The notes under the pieces are model-generated. The model saw nothing but the letters and a program-made list of their open reading frames with translations, was not told the origin of the DNA and made no database searches. Positions 26,604 to 38,018 of a stretch of DNA of 64,000 nt are shown one piece after another. The DNA is taken from positions 62,001-126,000 of the forward strand of contig NZ_ATVH01000017.1 in assembly GCF_000420625.1 (NCBI RefSeq). Reading direction: 5' to 3'. This DNA is from Fodinicurvata sediminis DSM 21159 (lineage in GTDB: Bacteria; Pseudomonadota; Alphaproteobacteria; Kiloniellales; DSM-21159). Every line of letters begins with the position of its first letter. The stretch's first letter is position 1. A program made the position numbers and the translations under genes.

Positions 26604-26825
26604 TTCGTATGGGAGAGATCGGGAAGTTTCGGCTTCCCGGCGCCGAAGGAGCAACCGCCCCGGAAACTCTCAGGCATCCAGGACCGTACGGAACAGGCAC
26701 CTCTGGAAAGCTGAAACGGGATCGGACAGGGTTCCCGGTCACGTTTCACACCGATGGGGAAAGCCGTGTGCGAGACTCTTGCGCCGGCCAATCTCTCAGG
26801 TCCGAGGACAGAGGGGGCAATGTCG
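26604..26825 (+). ncRNA. tandem glycine riboswitch (gcvT element)
   Basis: Two consecutive glycine aptamers precede gcvT. Aptamer 1 (about 26604-26712) shows GGGAGAG, CCGAAGGAGCAACCG, GGAAACTCTCAGGCA, then AGGACCGTACGGAACAG and CTCTGGAAAGC, the standard alphaproteobacterial form. Aptamer 2 (about 26713-26825) shows GATGGGGAAAGCC, AATCTCTCAGGTCC and GAGGACAGAGGGGG. The short linker between them is usual for the cooperative tandem form. Glycine binding should switch on gcvTHP expression. Open frames across this stretch are not genes. Confidence 0.92.
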
Positions 26826-26864
26826 CCTGATGGCGGCCGGGCTCACTGTCATGAAGGATCTGAT

Positions 26865-27977
26865 GTGACGGATACCAAGGAAGATCTCGCCAGGACACCG
26901 CTTCACGCCCTGCACGTCGAGCTGGGCGGGCGCATGGTGCCCTTCGCCGGCTATGACATGCCGGTGCAATACCCCGATGGAATCATGACCGAACACCTGC
27001 ACTGCCGCTCTGCGGCGGGGCTGTTCGATGTTTCGCACATGGGCCAGGTCCGCGTGACGGGCAAGGATGTGCGCCGCGCCGTCGAAACCCTCCTGCCGGC
27101 CGATCTCGTGAACAGCGAGGAGGGCCGCATGCATTACAGCTTCCTGCTGAATGACAAGGGGGGCATCCTGGACGACCTGATGGCCACGCCCTTTGCCGAC
27201 CATGTCTTCATGGTGCTGAACGCCGCCTGCAAGCAGTCGGACATCGCACACCTGAAGACTGGCCTGCCGGTCGGTTGCGAGGTGGTCGAGGAGGGCGACA
27301 AGGCGCTGCTGGCCCTGCAGGGACCCGAGGCGGCCGCTGTCCTCTCCGAGCTGGCGCCAGAGGTGGCGACCATGAGTTTCATGACCATGCGCGACCTGGA
27401 CATCGCAGGCGTACCCTGCCGCATCAGCCGTTCCGGCTATACCGGCGAGGATGGTTACGAGATATCCCTGCCGGGTGACCAGGCCGAGGCTTTCGCCCGC
27501 AAGCTGCTGGCGGATGATCGGGTCAAGCCCATCGGACTGGGCGCGCGGGATTCGCTGCGCCTGGAAGCGGGGCTCTGCCTCTACGGGCATGATATCGACG
27601 AGACGACGACGCCCATCGAGGCCGCACTGACCTGGGCCATCGCCAAGAGCCGCCGGGCCGAGGGCGGATTTCCGGGGGACAGCATCATTCTGAAACAGAT
27701 TGCCGAGAAGACACCGCGCCGTCGCGTGGGGCTGATCGGCGAGGGCCGTGCCCCTGTGCGCGAGGGGGCGGAACTGGTGAACGAAGCCGGCGAAGTGGTC
27801 GGCACGGTCACCAGCGGCAGTTACGGACCTTCGGCCGAGGCGCCGGTGGCCATGGGCTACCTGCCGCGTGCACTGTCGGAGCCCGGCACAGAGATCAAGG
27901 CCGTGGTGCGCGGCCGAGAGCGTCCGATGAAGGTGGCAAAGATGCCTTTCGTCGAGCGCCGCTACTATCGCGGATGA
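26865..27977 (+). CDS. gcvT: glycine cleavage system T protein (aminomethyltransferase)
   Basis: 370 residues from the GTG at 26865, preceded by AAGGA at good spacing; an ATG at 26820 in the same frame overlaps the end of the riboswitch and is less likely. The length fits GcvT (about 364-370). Motifs: [20 protein letters not shown] near the N-terminus, [25 protein letters not shown] near residue 188, and [20 protein letters not shown] near 223. It transfers the aminomethyl carbon from H protein to tetrahydrofolate, releasing ammonia. It is the first gene of a riboswitch-controlled operon with gcvH 37 bases downstream. Confidence 0.93.
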   Translation: MTDTKEDLARTPLHALHVELGGRMVPFAGYDMPVQYPDGIMTEHLHCRSAAGLFDVSHMGQVRVTGKDVRRAVETLLPADLVNSEEGRMHYSFLLNDKGGILDDLMATPFADHVFMVLNAACKQSDIAHLKTGLPVGCEVVEEGDKALLALQGPEAAAVLSELAPEVATMSFMTMRDLDIAGVPCRISRSGYTGEDGYEISLPGDQAEAFARKLLADDRVKPIGLGARDSLRLEAGLCLYGHDIDETTTPIEAALTWAIAKSRRAEGGFPGDSIILKQIAEKTPRRRVGLIGEGRAPVREGAELVNEAGEVVGTVTSGSYGPSAEAPVAMGYLPRALSEPGTEIKAVVRGRERPMKVAKMPFVERRYYRG

Positions 27978-28014
27978 CTTCAAGCAACAGGGAAACTCCC
28001 GGGGAGACGAGATC

Positions 28015-28392
28015 ATGAGCAAGACATACTACAGCGATGAACACGAATGGATTGCCGTGGATGGTGACAAAGCCACCATCGGCATCACCAGCTATGCCCA
28101 GGAACAGCTGGGTGATGTGGTCTTCGTGGAACTGCCTGAGGTCGGCAAGGCCCTGTCCAAGGGCGACGAGGCCGCCGTGGTCGAATCCGTGAAGGCTGCC
28201 AGCGAGGTCTATGCCGCCGTGTCCGGTGAGGTGACCGAGGTCAATGGCGCCGTCGAGGAAGAGCCCGGCAAGGTCAACGAGGACCCGGAAAAAGAAGGCT
28301 GGTTCTTCAAGTTGAAGCTGTCCGACACTTCCGAGCTGGACGAGCTGATGGATGAAGCGGCCTACAAGAAATTCATCGAGGGCCTGGACTGA
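28015..28392 (+). CDS. gcvH: glycine cleavage system H protein
   Basis: 125 residues, normal for GcvH. It starts [20 protein letters not shown] and contains the lipoylation site in [13 protein letters not shown], with Lys60 the attachment residue. [15 protein letters not shown] and the C-terminal WFFKLKLSD are also family-typical. It shuttles the aminomethyl group between the P, T and L proteins. The preceding sequence GGGGAGACGAGATC provides a ribosome site. An intercistronic hairpin separates it from gcvP. Confidence 0.95.
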   Translation: MSKTYYSDEHEWIAVDGDKATIGITSYAQEQLGDVVFVELPEVGKALSKGDEAAVVESVKAASEVYAAVSGEVTEVNGAVEEEPGKVNEDPEKEGWFFKLKLSDTSELDELMDEAAYKKFIEGLD

Positions 28393-28443
28393 GCACTGCG
28401 GGGTCTTTCGCCCCCGTGCCAGTGACAGGTTCCGGAGCAGCCG

Positions 28444-28463
28444 GCCCCGCCAGCGGGCGGGGC
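28444..28463 (+). other. intercistronic hairpin between gcvH and gcvP
   Basis: An eight-base stem GCCCCGCC/GGCGGGGC closes an AGCG loop in the 147-base gcvH-gcvP gap. No T tract follows, so it more likely stabilises the gcvTH mRNA or attenuates than terminates. Confidence 0.45.
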
Positions 28464-28539
28464 ACAGCTGTCCTTTATTTGAAGAAAGGTTGCCGGGGGC
28501 ATCTTCGGGTGCGCACCGGAGGACCGCAGGAGAACTGGA

Positions 28540-31425
<2,886 letters not shown>

Positions 31426-31503
31426 GGCGCACCAGGCGTCGACATGGCGCCTTTAATCTCAGGGTGTATTGTCGTTCGCAGGCAGATGGCCTAACGTAAG
31501 TTG

Positions 31504-31541
31504 CAGCACCGCAGCCCTTATTGCGACTGCGGTGCTGGTTT
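31504..31541 (+). terminator. gcv operon terminator
   Basis: An 11-base perfect stem CAGCACCGCAG (31504-31514) and CTGCGGTGCTG (31527-31537), with a 12-base loop, is followed by GTTTCGT. Its position just after gcvP and before the next start supports termination. Confidence 0.75.
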
Positions 31542-31564
31542 CGTCTGTCCTGCCTGAGCGTCTC

Positions 31565-32080
31565 ATGGTCTACCCGCATACCATTCAGCCGCACCGCATG
31601 ATCTGGAAAGGGTCCTGCAAGCCGCAGGACCTGCCGGAAACGGTTGCGCGCGAGATGAGCGAGGCGCAAAGGGAGGTTACGGGTTACTGGTACAGCCTGA
31701 AGCCGGCGGAAGGCCTGCCGGCACGCAGCCGTTTCGACCCGCTTGAAGTCTGGACACGGGTGGCCAGCATTACCCTGTTGCAGGTCCTGGGGGATGGAGA
31801 GGACATTGTCTTTCGTCTGGTCGGACAGGATTTCGCGGATCGGGCCGGCTCGAACCTGCGCGGGCAGCGCTTCACCAAGGTGGGCAACCCGGACGAGGTC
31901 CCGCAGATCCAGGCGGCGCTGAAGGACATGTTGCGCGATCCACGTCCGGTCCTGCACGCGGGAACGCTGTCCACCTTTGACCGAGGCCATGTGGGCTATC
32001 GACGTCTGGCCGTGGGCTTTGCCGAACAGGACGGCGGTCCTCTTGCCCATATCCTCTGTTGTTACGCTTTCGAGTCCTGA
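31565..32080 (+). CDS. PAS_5 domain protein (paralogue 1)
   Basis: 171 residues from the ATG at 31565; an in-frame TTG at 31469 lies upstream of the gcv terminator and is rejected. A single PAS_5-like (PF07310) domain covers most of the protein: YWYSLKPAEGLPARSRFDPL near residue 42, WTRVASITLLQVL, DIVFRLVGQDFADRAGSNLRG-type core and a final HILCCYAF strand. There is no output domain and no signal peptide. A second member of the same family is encoded at 33528. Function is unknown; PAS_5 proteins are small cytoplasmic proteins of alphaproteobacteria. Confidence 0.75.
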   Translation: MVYPHTIQPHRMIWKGSCKPQDLPETVAREMSEAQREVTGYWYSLKPAEGLPARSRFDPLEVWTRVASITLLQVLGDGEDIVFRLVGQDFADRAGSNLRGQRFTKVGNPDEVPQIQAALKDMLRDPRPVLHAGTLSTFDRGHVGYRRLAVGFAEQDGGPLAHILCCYAFES

Positions 32081-32088
32081 CACGCAAA

Positions 32089-32112
32089 AGGGGCCCGGCG
32101 AAGCGGGCCCCT
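32089..32112 (-). terminator. terminator of the M20 amidohydrolase gene
   Basis: Stem AGGGGCCCG/CGGGCCCCT with loop GCGAAG. On the minus strand the stem is followed by TTTT, so it terminates the leftward amidohydrolase gene; it lies just beyond the stop of the rightward PAS_5 gene. Confidence 0.8.
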
Positions 32113-32141
32113 GACGTTGCGATTGGCCGTCTCGGTAAAAC

Positions 32142-33323
32142 TCAGCCGCGGCGGTTCTGCTTGCCCAGGGATTCCAGGGCCACGCCCGCCAGCAGCTCGA
32201 CACCGAAGGGAATGGCCTTGTCATTGAAGTCATACCCTGGATTGTGCAGCCCGTGGGTATGTTCCTCGTCGCCTGATCCCAGGTGGATGTAGGCACCGGG
32301 GCAGGCGGCCAGCATGTAGGAGAAATCCTCGCCGCCCATGGTGGGCTTGTGGTTCGGGGCCAGAGTTTCTTCACCGAAGGTCTCGCGGATGACCTTGATT
32401 GCGGATTCCGTGGCCGCTTCCTCGTTGTAGGTGACCTCGAACTTGTCTTCGATGTTCAAGTCGATGGTGCAGCCGTAATAGGCCTCTAGGCTTTTGGACA
32501 GGCGCTCCAGCGCATCCACCATGACCTTGCGGGTATCCTTGTCCAGGCTGCGCAGCGTGCCACTCATGCGGGCGGTGTCGGGGATGACCGCGAAGCCGCT
32601 GATGTCACCGCTCTCGATGGCGCAGATGCTGAGCACGGCCGGACTGAGCGGGTCGACCTCGCGCGAGATGATGGTATGGGCGCGGTTGATGAAGTCGGCC
32701 GCGATGCGGACCGGATCGATGCAGCCATGCGGGTTCAGGCCGCCATGTCCACCCTTGCCGTGAATCGTGACATCGATGCGGTCGCCGCTGGCCATCAGCG
32801 GGCCGGGGATCACACCGAACATGCCGACCGGCAGGCCGGGCCAGTTGTGCAGGCCGTAGATCTCGTCCATGGGAAAGCGATCGAACAGGCCGTCGTCGAC
32901 CATGGCCTTGCCGCCGCCCACGCCTTCCTCGGCGGGCTGGAAGACGAAATAGATGGTGCCGGCGAAGTCGCGGTTGCTGTGGAAGTGCTCGACGGCACCC
33001 AGCAGCATGGTGGTGTGGCCGTCATGGCCGCAGGCATGCATGCACCCCTTGTTCTTGGAGGAATATTCGACACCGCTGGTCTCCTCCAGGGGCAGTGCGT
33101 CCATGTCGGCACGCAGCCCCACAGTGCGGTCGCTGCCTTCAGTGTTGCCCTTGATCCAGGCCACGATACCGGTCTTGCCGATGCCTGAGGCATACTCGAC
33201 GCCCAGGTCGTCCAGGTAGGCCTGGACCTTGCGTGAGGTTTCATGCTCGCAGAAGCCCAGTTCGGGATGCTGGTGAATGTCGTGACGGAACTGAACGAGT
33301 TTATCCAGGTTCTGCATTTCCAT
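32142..33323 (-). CDS. M20 family amidohydrolase (hippurate hydrolase/aminoacylase type)
   Basis: 393 residues from the ATG at 33323-33321, preceded by AGGAAG; a GTG 15 bases upstream is less likely. Family motifs: FRHDIHQHPELGFCEHETS at the N-terminus, LRADMDALPLEE near residue 75, GCMHACGHDGHTTMLLGA near 97 (metal ligands), FVFQPAEEGVGGGKAMV near 128 and PTMGGEDFSYML near 345. These are HipO/AbgA-like enzymes that remove N-acyl groups from amino acids or split amide conjugates in the cytoplasm with two divalent metals. It stands between two PAS_5 genes and is transcribed alone, divergently from the second. Confidence 0.9.
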   Translation of the reverse strand: MEMQNLDKLVQFRHDIHQHPELGFCEHETSRKVQAYLDDLGVEYASGIGKTGIVAWIKGNTEGSDRTVGLRADMDALPLEETSGVEYSSKNKGCMHACGHDGHTTMLLGAVEHFHSNRDFAGTIYFVFQPAEEGVGGGKAMVDDGLFDRFPMDEIYGLHNWPGLPVGMFGVIPGPLMASGDRIDVTIHGKGGHGGLNPHGCIDPVRIAADFINRAHTIISREVDPLSPAVLSICAIESGDISGFAVIPDTARMSGTLRSLDKDTRKVMVDALERLSKSLEAYYGCTIDLNIEDKFEVTYNEEAATESAIKVIRETFGEETLAPNHKPTMGGEDFSYMLAACPGAYIHLGSGDEEHTHGLHNPGYDFNDKAIPFGVELLAGVALESLGKQNRRG

Positions 33324-33527
33324 GATGATCTTCCTCACTGTTTTTGGGCGTTTTCGGCGGACAGTAAAGCAGCGCCGCGCGAAATGTAAAGCAAAGCCGG
33401 CGGGAGCGGCCGGACGCGTCTTGGCTGCTGTCTGTCTGGCAGATCAGCGCATTTTATTAAGAGCTTTTTCAGGGTTTACGAATAAAATACAAGAGAAAGA
33501 TAAGAGACGAATCTCAAAGAGAGCTGA

Positions 33528-34103
33528 ATGGAAAATCGCAATAGCTTGCCCCCCGGAGACAGCCAGCGGGTGATCTGGTCGGGCTTGCCGAACGGTGTGA
33601 GCGAAGCCGGGCAACGGGATGAAACGCTGACGGACCGCCAGCGCACCCTGCTGGCCTATTGGCAGGAGTTGCAGCCAGAAGACGGGAGTCTGCCGCAATG
33701 GAGCAATTTCGACCCTCTGCGCCTCTGGACGGTGATTACGCGCCTGGTGGTCTATGAGGTCCTGGACCAGGGCGAAGATCTCTTTTTCCGTCTGGCCGGC
33801 GCCGAGTTCGAACGCCATGCCGGGCGCAGCCTTCGTGGCCAACGCTTCAGTCAGATTTCGACACCCGAACGCCTGCGCGCGGGCCAGCGCACTGCCCGTG
33901 AACTCTATGACAATCCTGCGCCCCAACTGGTTCACGGCTGGATGGAGGCGGCCGAGCGCGATCATGTCACCTACAGCCGGTTGAGCGTTCCCTTTTCCCT
34001 GGAGCCGGGATATCGAATGGATATCCTGCTGGCCTGCTACGAGTTCGGACCCAATGGGCCCGTCCCGCAAACGGGCGCACCTGAAGGGTTCCGCAGGATC
34101 TGA
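33528..34103 (+). CDS. PAS_5 domain protein (paralogue 2)
   Basis: 191 residues, homologous to the protein at 31565: the shared pattern is RVIWSGLP near the N-terminus, LLAYWQELQPEDGSLPQWSN, FDPLRLWTVITRLVVYEVLD, FFRLAGAEFERHAGRSLRGQ and DILLACYEF at the end. The start ATG follows AAAGAGAGCTGA. The upstream 200 bases, shared with the divergent amidohydrolase, are AT-rich from 33450 and likely contain both promoters. It has no catalytic motif and no membrane segment; a small ligand-sensing or scaffold role is possible but unproven. Confidence 0.75.
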   Translation: MENRNSLPPGDSQRVIWSGLPNGVSEAGQRDETLTDRQRTLLAYWQELQPEDGSLPQWSNFDPLRLWTVITRLVVYEVLDQGEDLFFRLAGAEFERHAGRSLRGQRFSQISTPERLRAGQRTARELYDNPAPQLVHGWMEAAERDHVTYSRLSVPFSLEPGYRMDILLACYEFGPNGPVPQTGAPEGFRRI

Positions 34104-34232
34104 AGCGCCCGGCAGAGGCCTGGCAGGTCCAGAAGGTGGATTTCCTGGCAATGCTTGTTAGTGTTGACCTGGTTGGTGTTGCATAGATGACTCTTGAGGC
34201 GATCTTACCTGAAAAACCATGGCGCTAAGGGC

Positions 34233-35966
34233 ATGACAGGCGACGGCAGGGCGCTGCCGCAGGAAAAGCCCCCGCAGGAAAAGCACCTGTCTCACGGGAC
34301 GCTGCTTTTCTCTGCCTTGCAGCATATTGCCATTATCGCGCCCATCGGACTGGTCTTCCCGCTGCTTGTCTTGCGGGCTGCCGATGCCGGCTTTGCGCTT
34401 CAGGAGGCGGTGATCACGGCGTCTCTGCTGGCACTGGGCATCGGCAATATTCTGCTTTGCCTGCGGGGTCGAAGGCTGGGCAGTGGTTATCTCTGCCCGG
34501 CTGTCTTTACGGCAGCCTACCTGCCGGCGTCACTGGCCGCAGCCGATACCGGCGGGCTGTCGCTGGTTTTCGGGATGACCATCTTTGCCGGGCTCTGTGA
34601 AGTCGCCTTCTCGTTCCTGTTGCGCCGCCTGCGTGCCTACCTGCCGGCAGAAATCGCCGGACTGGCCGTGGTCATGATCGGGTTGATCCTGGGTTTCATG
34701 GGGTTCCGCCTGATGCTTGGCCTGGACAGCCACGGCGACTTTTGTGAGGGCGTCTCGGACAGTCACGCCGTGGCCCTCGGCGTGCTGGCCCTGGCCCTAC
34801 TGATCGTGCTGAACGTCTGGGGGCGGGGAGTCTTCAAGCTGTTCGCCGGGCTGATTTGCATCGGCGTGATCTATCCACTGGCCGCCGTTCTGGGCCAGGT
34901 GGAATTGCCGGCTGGTCAGCAACTCAGTCTGGTGGGGCTGGTCGACCTGCCGAATCTGCCTTATCTGCTGCCCAGTTTCGATGTCACTCTGGCCGTGCCT
35001 TTCATGATCGGGGCGCTTGCCTGTGCGCTCAGGGCCACGGGCGACATTACGACTTGCCAGCGGATCGCCGACGAAAGCTGGGTGCGCCCCGACATGGACA
35101 GCATCGCCCGCGGCGTGCGCGCCGATGGCTTGGCCACGGCCTGTGCCGGCCTGCTGGGCGCCGTTGGCCTGAACAGCTTTTCCAGTTCCATCGGCCTGTC
35201 ACAGGCGACCGGCATCATCCAGCGCAGGGTGGGGCTGGCCATTGGCGGGCTATTCTTCGTGCTGGCGCTGTCGCCCGATATCGTCATGCTGGCCATCGGC
35301 ATGCCCCAGGCCCTGACCGGTGCCATACTGGTATTCTCCTCGGCCTTCATCCTGTCCAACGGGCTTAGCATCATTGTGGCCCGCCTGTTGGATGCCCGGC
35401 GGATCCTGACCATCGGGGTGGCCCTGATCTTCGGTCTCAGCCACGACGTCTTTCCCGAGTTCTACGACCACTTCCCACTCTGGCTGAAGTCCATCAGCGG
35501 GTCTTCGCTGGTGGTGGCCCTGGTCCTGGCCCTGGTGCTCAATGCCCTGTTTCGTATAGGGGTGAAGCGCACGGCCGAGCTGGAGCTGCCGCTGGACAGC
35601 AGCCTGCTGCCGCAGCTGGTGACCTTCTGCCGTGAACAGGGGGCGCTTTGGGGCGCCCGCCGTGACGTCATTGAGCGGTTGGCCGCCGGACTGACAGAAG
35701 CCGGCGAACTGGCCCTGGCCCGCGGCTCCGAAGGCCGCCCGCTCAAGCTGCATGTCAATTACGACGAGTTCCGGATCCGGGCGAACCTGGAGTTCACAGC
35801 GGCAGATCCGGACAGCGAGACTGCGCTCCGATCCCCTGACTCAACGGCCAGGACCCAGCCCGGCGAGGACGGACTGGAATACCGCCTGATGCGGCATTTT
35901 GCCGACAGCGTTCGCATGGCGGAGAACCAGGGACAGCAGAAGGTGATTCTGGTCTTCGAGACCTGA
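34233..35966 (+). CDS. NCS2 (uracil/xanthine) permease with C-terminal RsbW-like domain
   Basis: 577 residues from the ATG at 34233; a TTG at 34194 would add 13. Residues about 20-435 are a NCS2/UraA-type permease with around 12-14 helices: LLFSALQHIAIIAPIGLVFP, ALRATGDITTCQRIADESW and GLNSFSSSIGLSQATGIIQR are family signatures for nucleobase or urate transporters. After the membrane part, about 130 soluble residues resemble a histidine-kinase-like ATPase of the anti-sigma (RsbW) type: an N-box-like helix RLAAGLTEAGELALARG, a strand pair LKLHVNYDEFRIRANLEF and a final GLEYRLMRHFADSVRMAE helix-strand. The usual Asn and the DxGxG box are not evident, so ATP binding is doubtful. Confidence 0.82.
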   Translation: MTGDGRALPQEKPPQEKHLSHGTLLFSALQHIAIIAPIGLVFPLLVLRAADAGFALQEAVITASLLALGIGNILLCLRGRRLGSGYLCPAVFTAAYLPASLAAADTGGLSLVFGMTIFAGLCEVAFSFLLRRLRAYLPAEIAGLAVVMIGLILGFMGFRLMLGLDSHGDFCEGVSDSHAVALGVLALALLIVLNVWGRGVFKLFAGLICIGVIYPLAAVLGQVELPAGQQLSLVGLVDLPNLPYLLPSFDVTLAVPFMIGALACALRATGDITTCQRIADESWVRPDMDSIARGVRADGLATACAGLLGAVGLNSFSSSIGLSQATGIIQRRVGLAIGGLFFVLALSPDIVMLAIGMPQALTGAILVFSSAFILSNGLSIIVARLLDARRILTIGVALIFGLSHDVFPEFYDHFPLWLKSISGSSLVVALVLALVLNALFRIGVKRTAELELPLDSSLLPQLVTFCREQGALWGARRDVIERLAAGLTEAGELALARGSEGRPLKLHVNYDEFRIRANLEFTAADPDSETALRSPDSTARTQPGEDGLEYRLMRHFADSVRMAENQGQQKVILVFET

Positions 35967-35987
35967 AGGCAGCTTCAGGCGCCTGTC

Positions 35988-36557
35988 CTATGTGGAGATC
36001 CCACCCAGGCGGGCCAGCAGGCCGGCGACATTGCGCACATTGAACTTGTCCAGAAGGCGGGCACGGTAATCCTCGACCGTGCGTGGCGAGATCGAAAGTT
36101 CGCGCCCGATCTCCTTGCTGGTCAGGCCCCGCGCAAGATGCTGGACTACCTGGCGTTCGCGTGCTGTCAGTGAGATGGCGGGGCGGACCTGGGTCAGGTC
36201 GGCGAAACTCAGGATGACCCGCTTCATGGGGGCGTCGGGATGGAAGGTGCGCACATGCACCCGGCACCAGAAATAGGAGCCGTCGCGCCGCGGCATGACC
36301 CTCTCATCGGTGTAACAACCGCTGATACGCAGGGCTTCCAGGCCCACGTCGCGTATCTGCTCGAACTCGCCGTGACTGGCATAGAGCATGCGGAAGGACT
36401 GGTTCAGTAGTTCCTGGCGCGTGTAGCCGAACAGCGCCGCAAATGTCAGATTGCAGGCTCGAATGATCCGCTCTTCAGTCAGCACGAGCCCCACCGGCGC
36501 GTGGTCGAACGCCAGTTGGTCCAGATCTTCCTGTACTGTCTTTTCAGCCTGGGTCAT
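35988..36557 (-). CDS. PAS-LuxR transcriptional regulator
   Basis: 189 residues. A PAS domain (about 12-122) contains APVGLVLTEERIIRACN, TFAALFGYTRQELLNQSFRM and RRDGSYFWCRVHVRTF. A LuxR-type helix-turn-helix (about 128-185) has LTARERQVVQHLARGLTSKE followed by LSISPRTVEDYRARLLDKF. No phosphoacceptor receiver is present, so a PAS-bound ligand or partner should control DNA binding. It is convergent with the NCS2 permease (21-base gap) and divergent from the M20 deacylase gene at 36675, either of which may be a target. Confidence 0.9.
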   Translation of the reverse strand: MTQAEKTVQEDLDQLAFDHAPVGLVLTEERIIRACNLTFAALFGYTRQELLNQSFRMLYASHGEFEQIRDVGLEALRISGCYTDERVMPRRDGSYFWCRVHVRTFHPDAPMKRVILSFADLTQVRPAISLTARERQVVQHLARGLTSKEIGRELSISPRTVEDYRARLLDKFNVRNVAGLLARLGGIST

Positions 36558-36674
36558 GCCGCCTTGTGCCTGCCTACCGTATTTTCACGGGCCGTGATTC
36601 TACCAGATTGCGATACTGCGTCTCGCTGTCGAATACTGCAATAGAGCTGCGTATAACAGGGAGAGAATGAAATT

Positions 36675-37973
36675 ATGGATCAAGCCATTGCCAGCGCCGA
36701 CAGACTGGCCTCGGCCATCGAGGCGCGCCGCGACGACCTGGTCGAACTGACGCAGGCGTTGATCCGTATTCCCACGCTGAACCCACCGGGTGATTGTTAC
36801 CTGGAGATCTGCGAGTTCCTGTCCGAACGCCTGAAAGGCAGCGGTTTCGAGGTCACCTTCATCCGCGCCGAAGGTACGCCCGGTGACAGTGACAAGTACC
36901 CGCGCTGGAACGTGATCGCGCGTCGTGAAGGAAAGAGCAGCGGGCCCTGTGTGCATTTCAACTCCCACATCGACGTGGTCGAGGTCGGCAAGGGCTGGAC
37001 CTTCGATCCCTTCGGCGGCGAAGTGAAGGACGGCAAGATTTATGGCCGCGGCAGCTGCGACATGAAGGGCGGTCTGGCGGCCTCGATCATCGCCGCCGAG
37101 GCCTTCCTGGAAGTCCACCCCGATTTCCCGGGCGCCATCGAGATCTCCGGCACGGCCGACGAGGAGACCGGCGGTTACGGCGGTGTGGCCTATCTGGCCG
37201 AACAAGGCTATTTCGATCCCAAGCGCGTGCAGCATGTCATCATTCCCGAGCCGCTGAACAAGGACCGGGTCTGCCTGGGCCATCGCGGAGTCTGGTGGGC
37301 CGAGATCGAGACGCAGGGCGAAATCGCGCATGGTTCGATGCCCTTCCTGGGCGACTGCGCCGTACGGCACATGGGGGCCGTGCTGAGCGAGATGGAGAAG
37401 AGCCTCTTTCCGGCCCTGGCCAGCCGGCACACGGAGATGCCGGTGGTGCCCGAGGGCGCCCGCCGGTCCACCATGAACATCAACTCCTTCCATGGAGGCC
37501 AGAAGGAACCTGACGCGGATTTCACGGGTTTTCCCTCGGCCTGCGTCCCGGATTCCGCACGCATGATCATTGATCGGCGCTACCTGATCGAGGAGAAGCC
37601 CGAGGAGGTGCGCGGCGAGATCGTCGAGCTGCTGGAGCGCGTGAAGTCCAGCCGCGACAACTTCCGCTATGACCTGAAGGAACTCTGGCAGGTCAGCCCG
37701 ACCATGACGGACCGCGAGGCGCCTGTGGTGCAGTCGGTGTCGAAGGCGATCGAGCAGGTCTTCAACAGGGCACCGGAGTACGTGGTCTCGCCCGGAACCT
37801 ATGACCAGAAGCATATTGATCGTATTGGGCGTCTGAAGGACTGTATCGCCTATGGGCCCGGTATCCTGGACCTGGCGCACAAGCCGGACGAGTATGTCGG
37901 CATCGAGGACATGGTGGAATCCGCCAAGGTCATGGCGCTTTCGCTCTGCAGCCTGCTGGGTACGGAAAGCTGA
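36675..37973 (+). CDS. M20 family deacylase (ArgE/DapE type)
   Basis: 432 residues. Motifs of the acetylornithine deacetylase/succinyl-diaminopimelate desuccinylase group: FNSHIDVVEVGKGWTFDPFG near residue 95, GRGSCDMKGGLAASIIAAE near 123, GTADEETGGYGGVAYLAEQG near 158 and SPGTYDQKHIDRIG near 375, which hold the dinuclear metal ligands and the catalytic Glu. At 432 it is longer than ArgE, like the broad 'acetylornithine deacetylase or related' enzymes that cleave N-acyl amino acids and peptides. It is followed after 45 bases by a peptide-type ABC binding protein, implying hydrolysis of the imported compound. Confidence 0.88.
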   Translation: MDQAIASADRLASAIEARRDDLVELTQALIRIPTLNPPGDCYLEICEFLSERLKGSGFEVTFIRAEGTPGDSDKYPRWNVIARREGKSSGPCVHFNSHIDVVEVGKGWTFDPFGGEVKDGKIYGRGSCDMKGGLAASIIAAEAFLEVHPDFPGAIEISGTADEETGGYGGVAYLAEQGYFDPKRVQHVIIPEPLNKDRVCLGHRGVWWAEIETQGEIAHGSMPFLGDCAVRHMGAVLSEMEKSLFPALASRHTEMPVVPEGARRSTMNINSFHGGQKEPDADFTGFPSACVPDSARMIIDRRYLIEEKPEEVRGEIVELLERVKSSRDNFRYDLKELWQVSPTMTDREAPVVQSVSKAIEQVFNRAPEYVVSPGTYDQKHIDRIGRLKDCIAYGPGILDLAHKPDEYVGIEDMVESAKVMALSLCSLLGTES

Positions 37974-38018
37974 AAGCGATAGAACAACAGACGAAATGAC
38001 GATAGGGAGTGTGAGAAG

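Noticed and set aside
26546-26830. Small plus-strand open frames across 26546-26830
   Set aside because: They coincide with the two glycine aptamers, whose RNA motifs explain the conservation.
31469-31564. N-terminal extension of the first PAS_5 protein from a TTG at 31469
   Set aside because: It would place coding sequence through the gcv terminator stem and adds no conserved residues; the ATG at 31565 is preferred.
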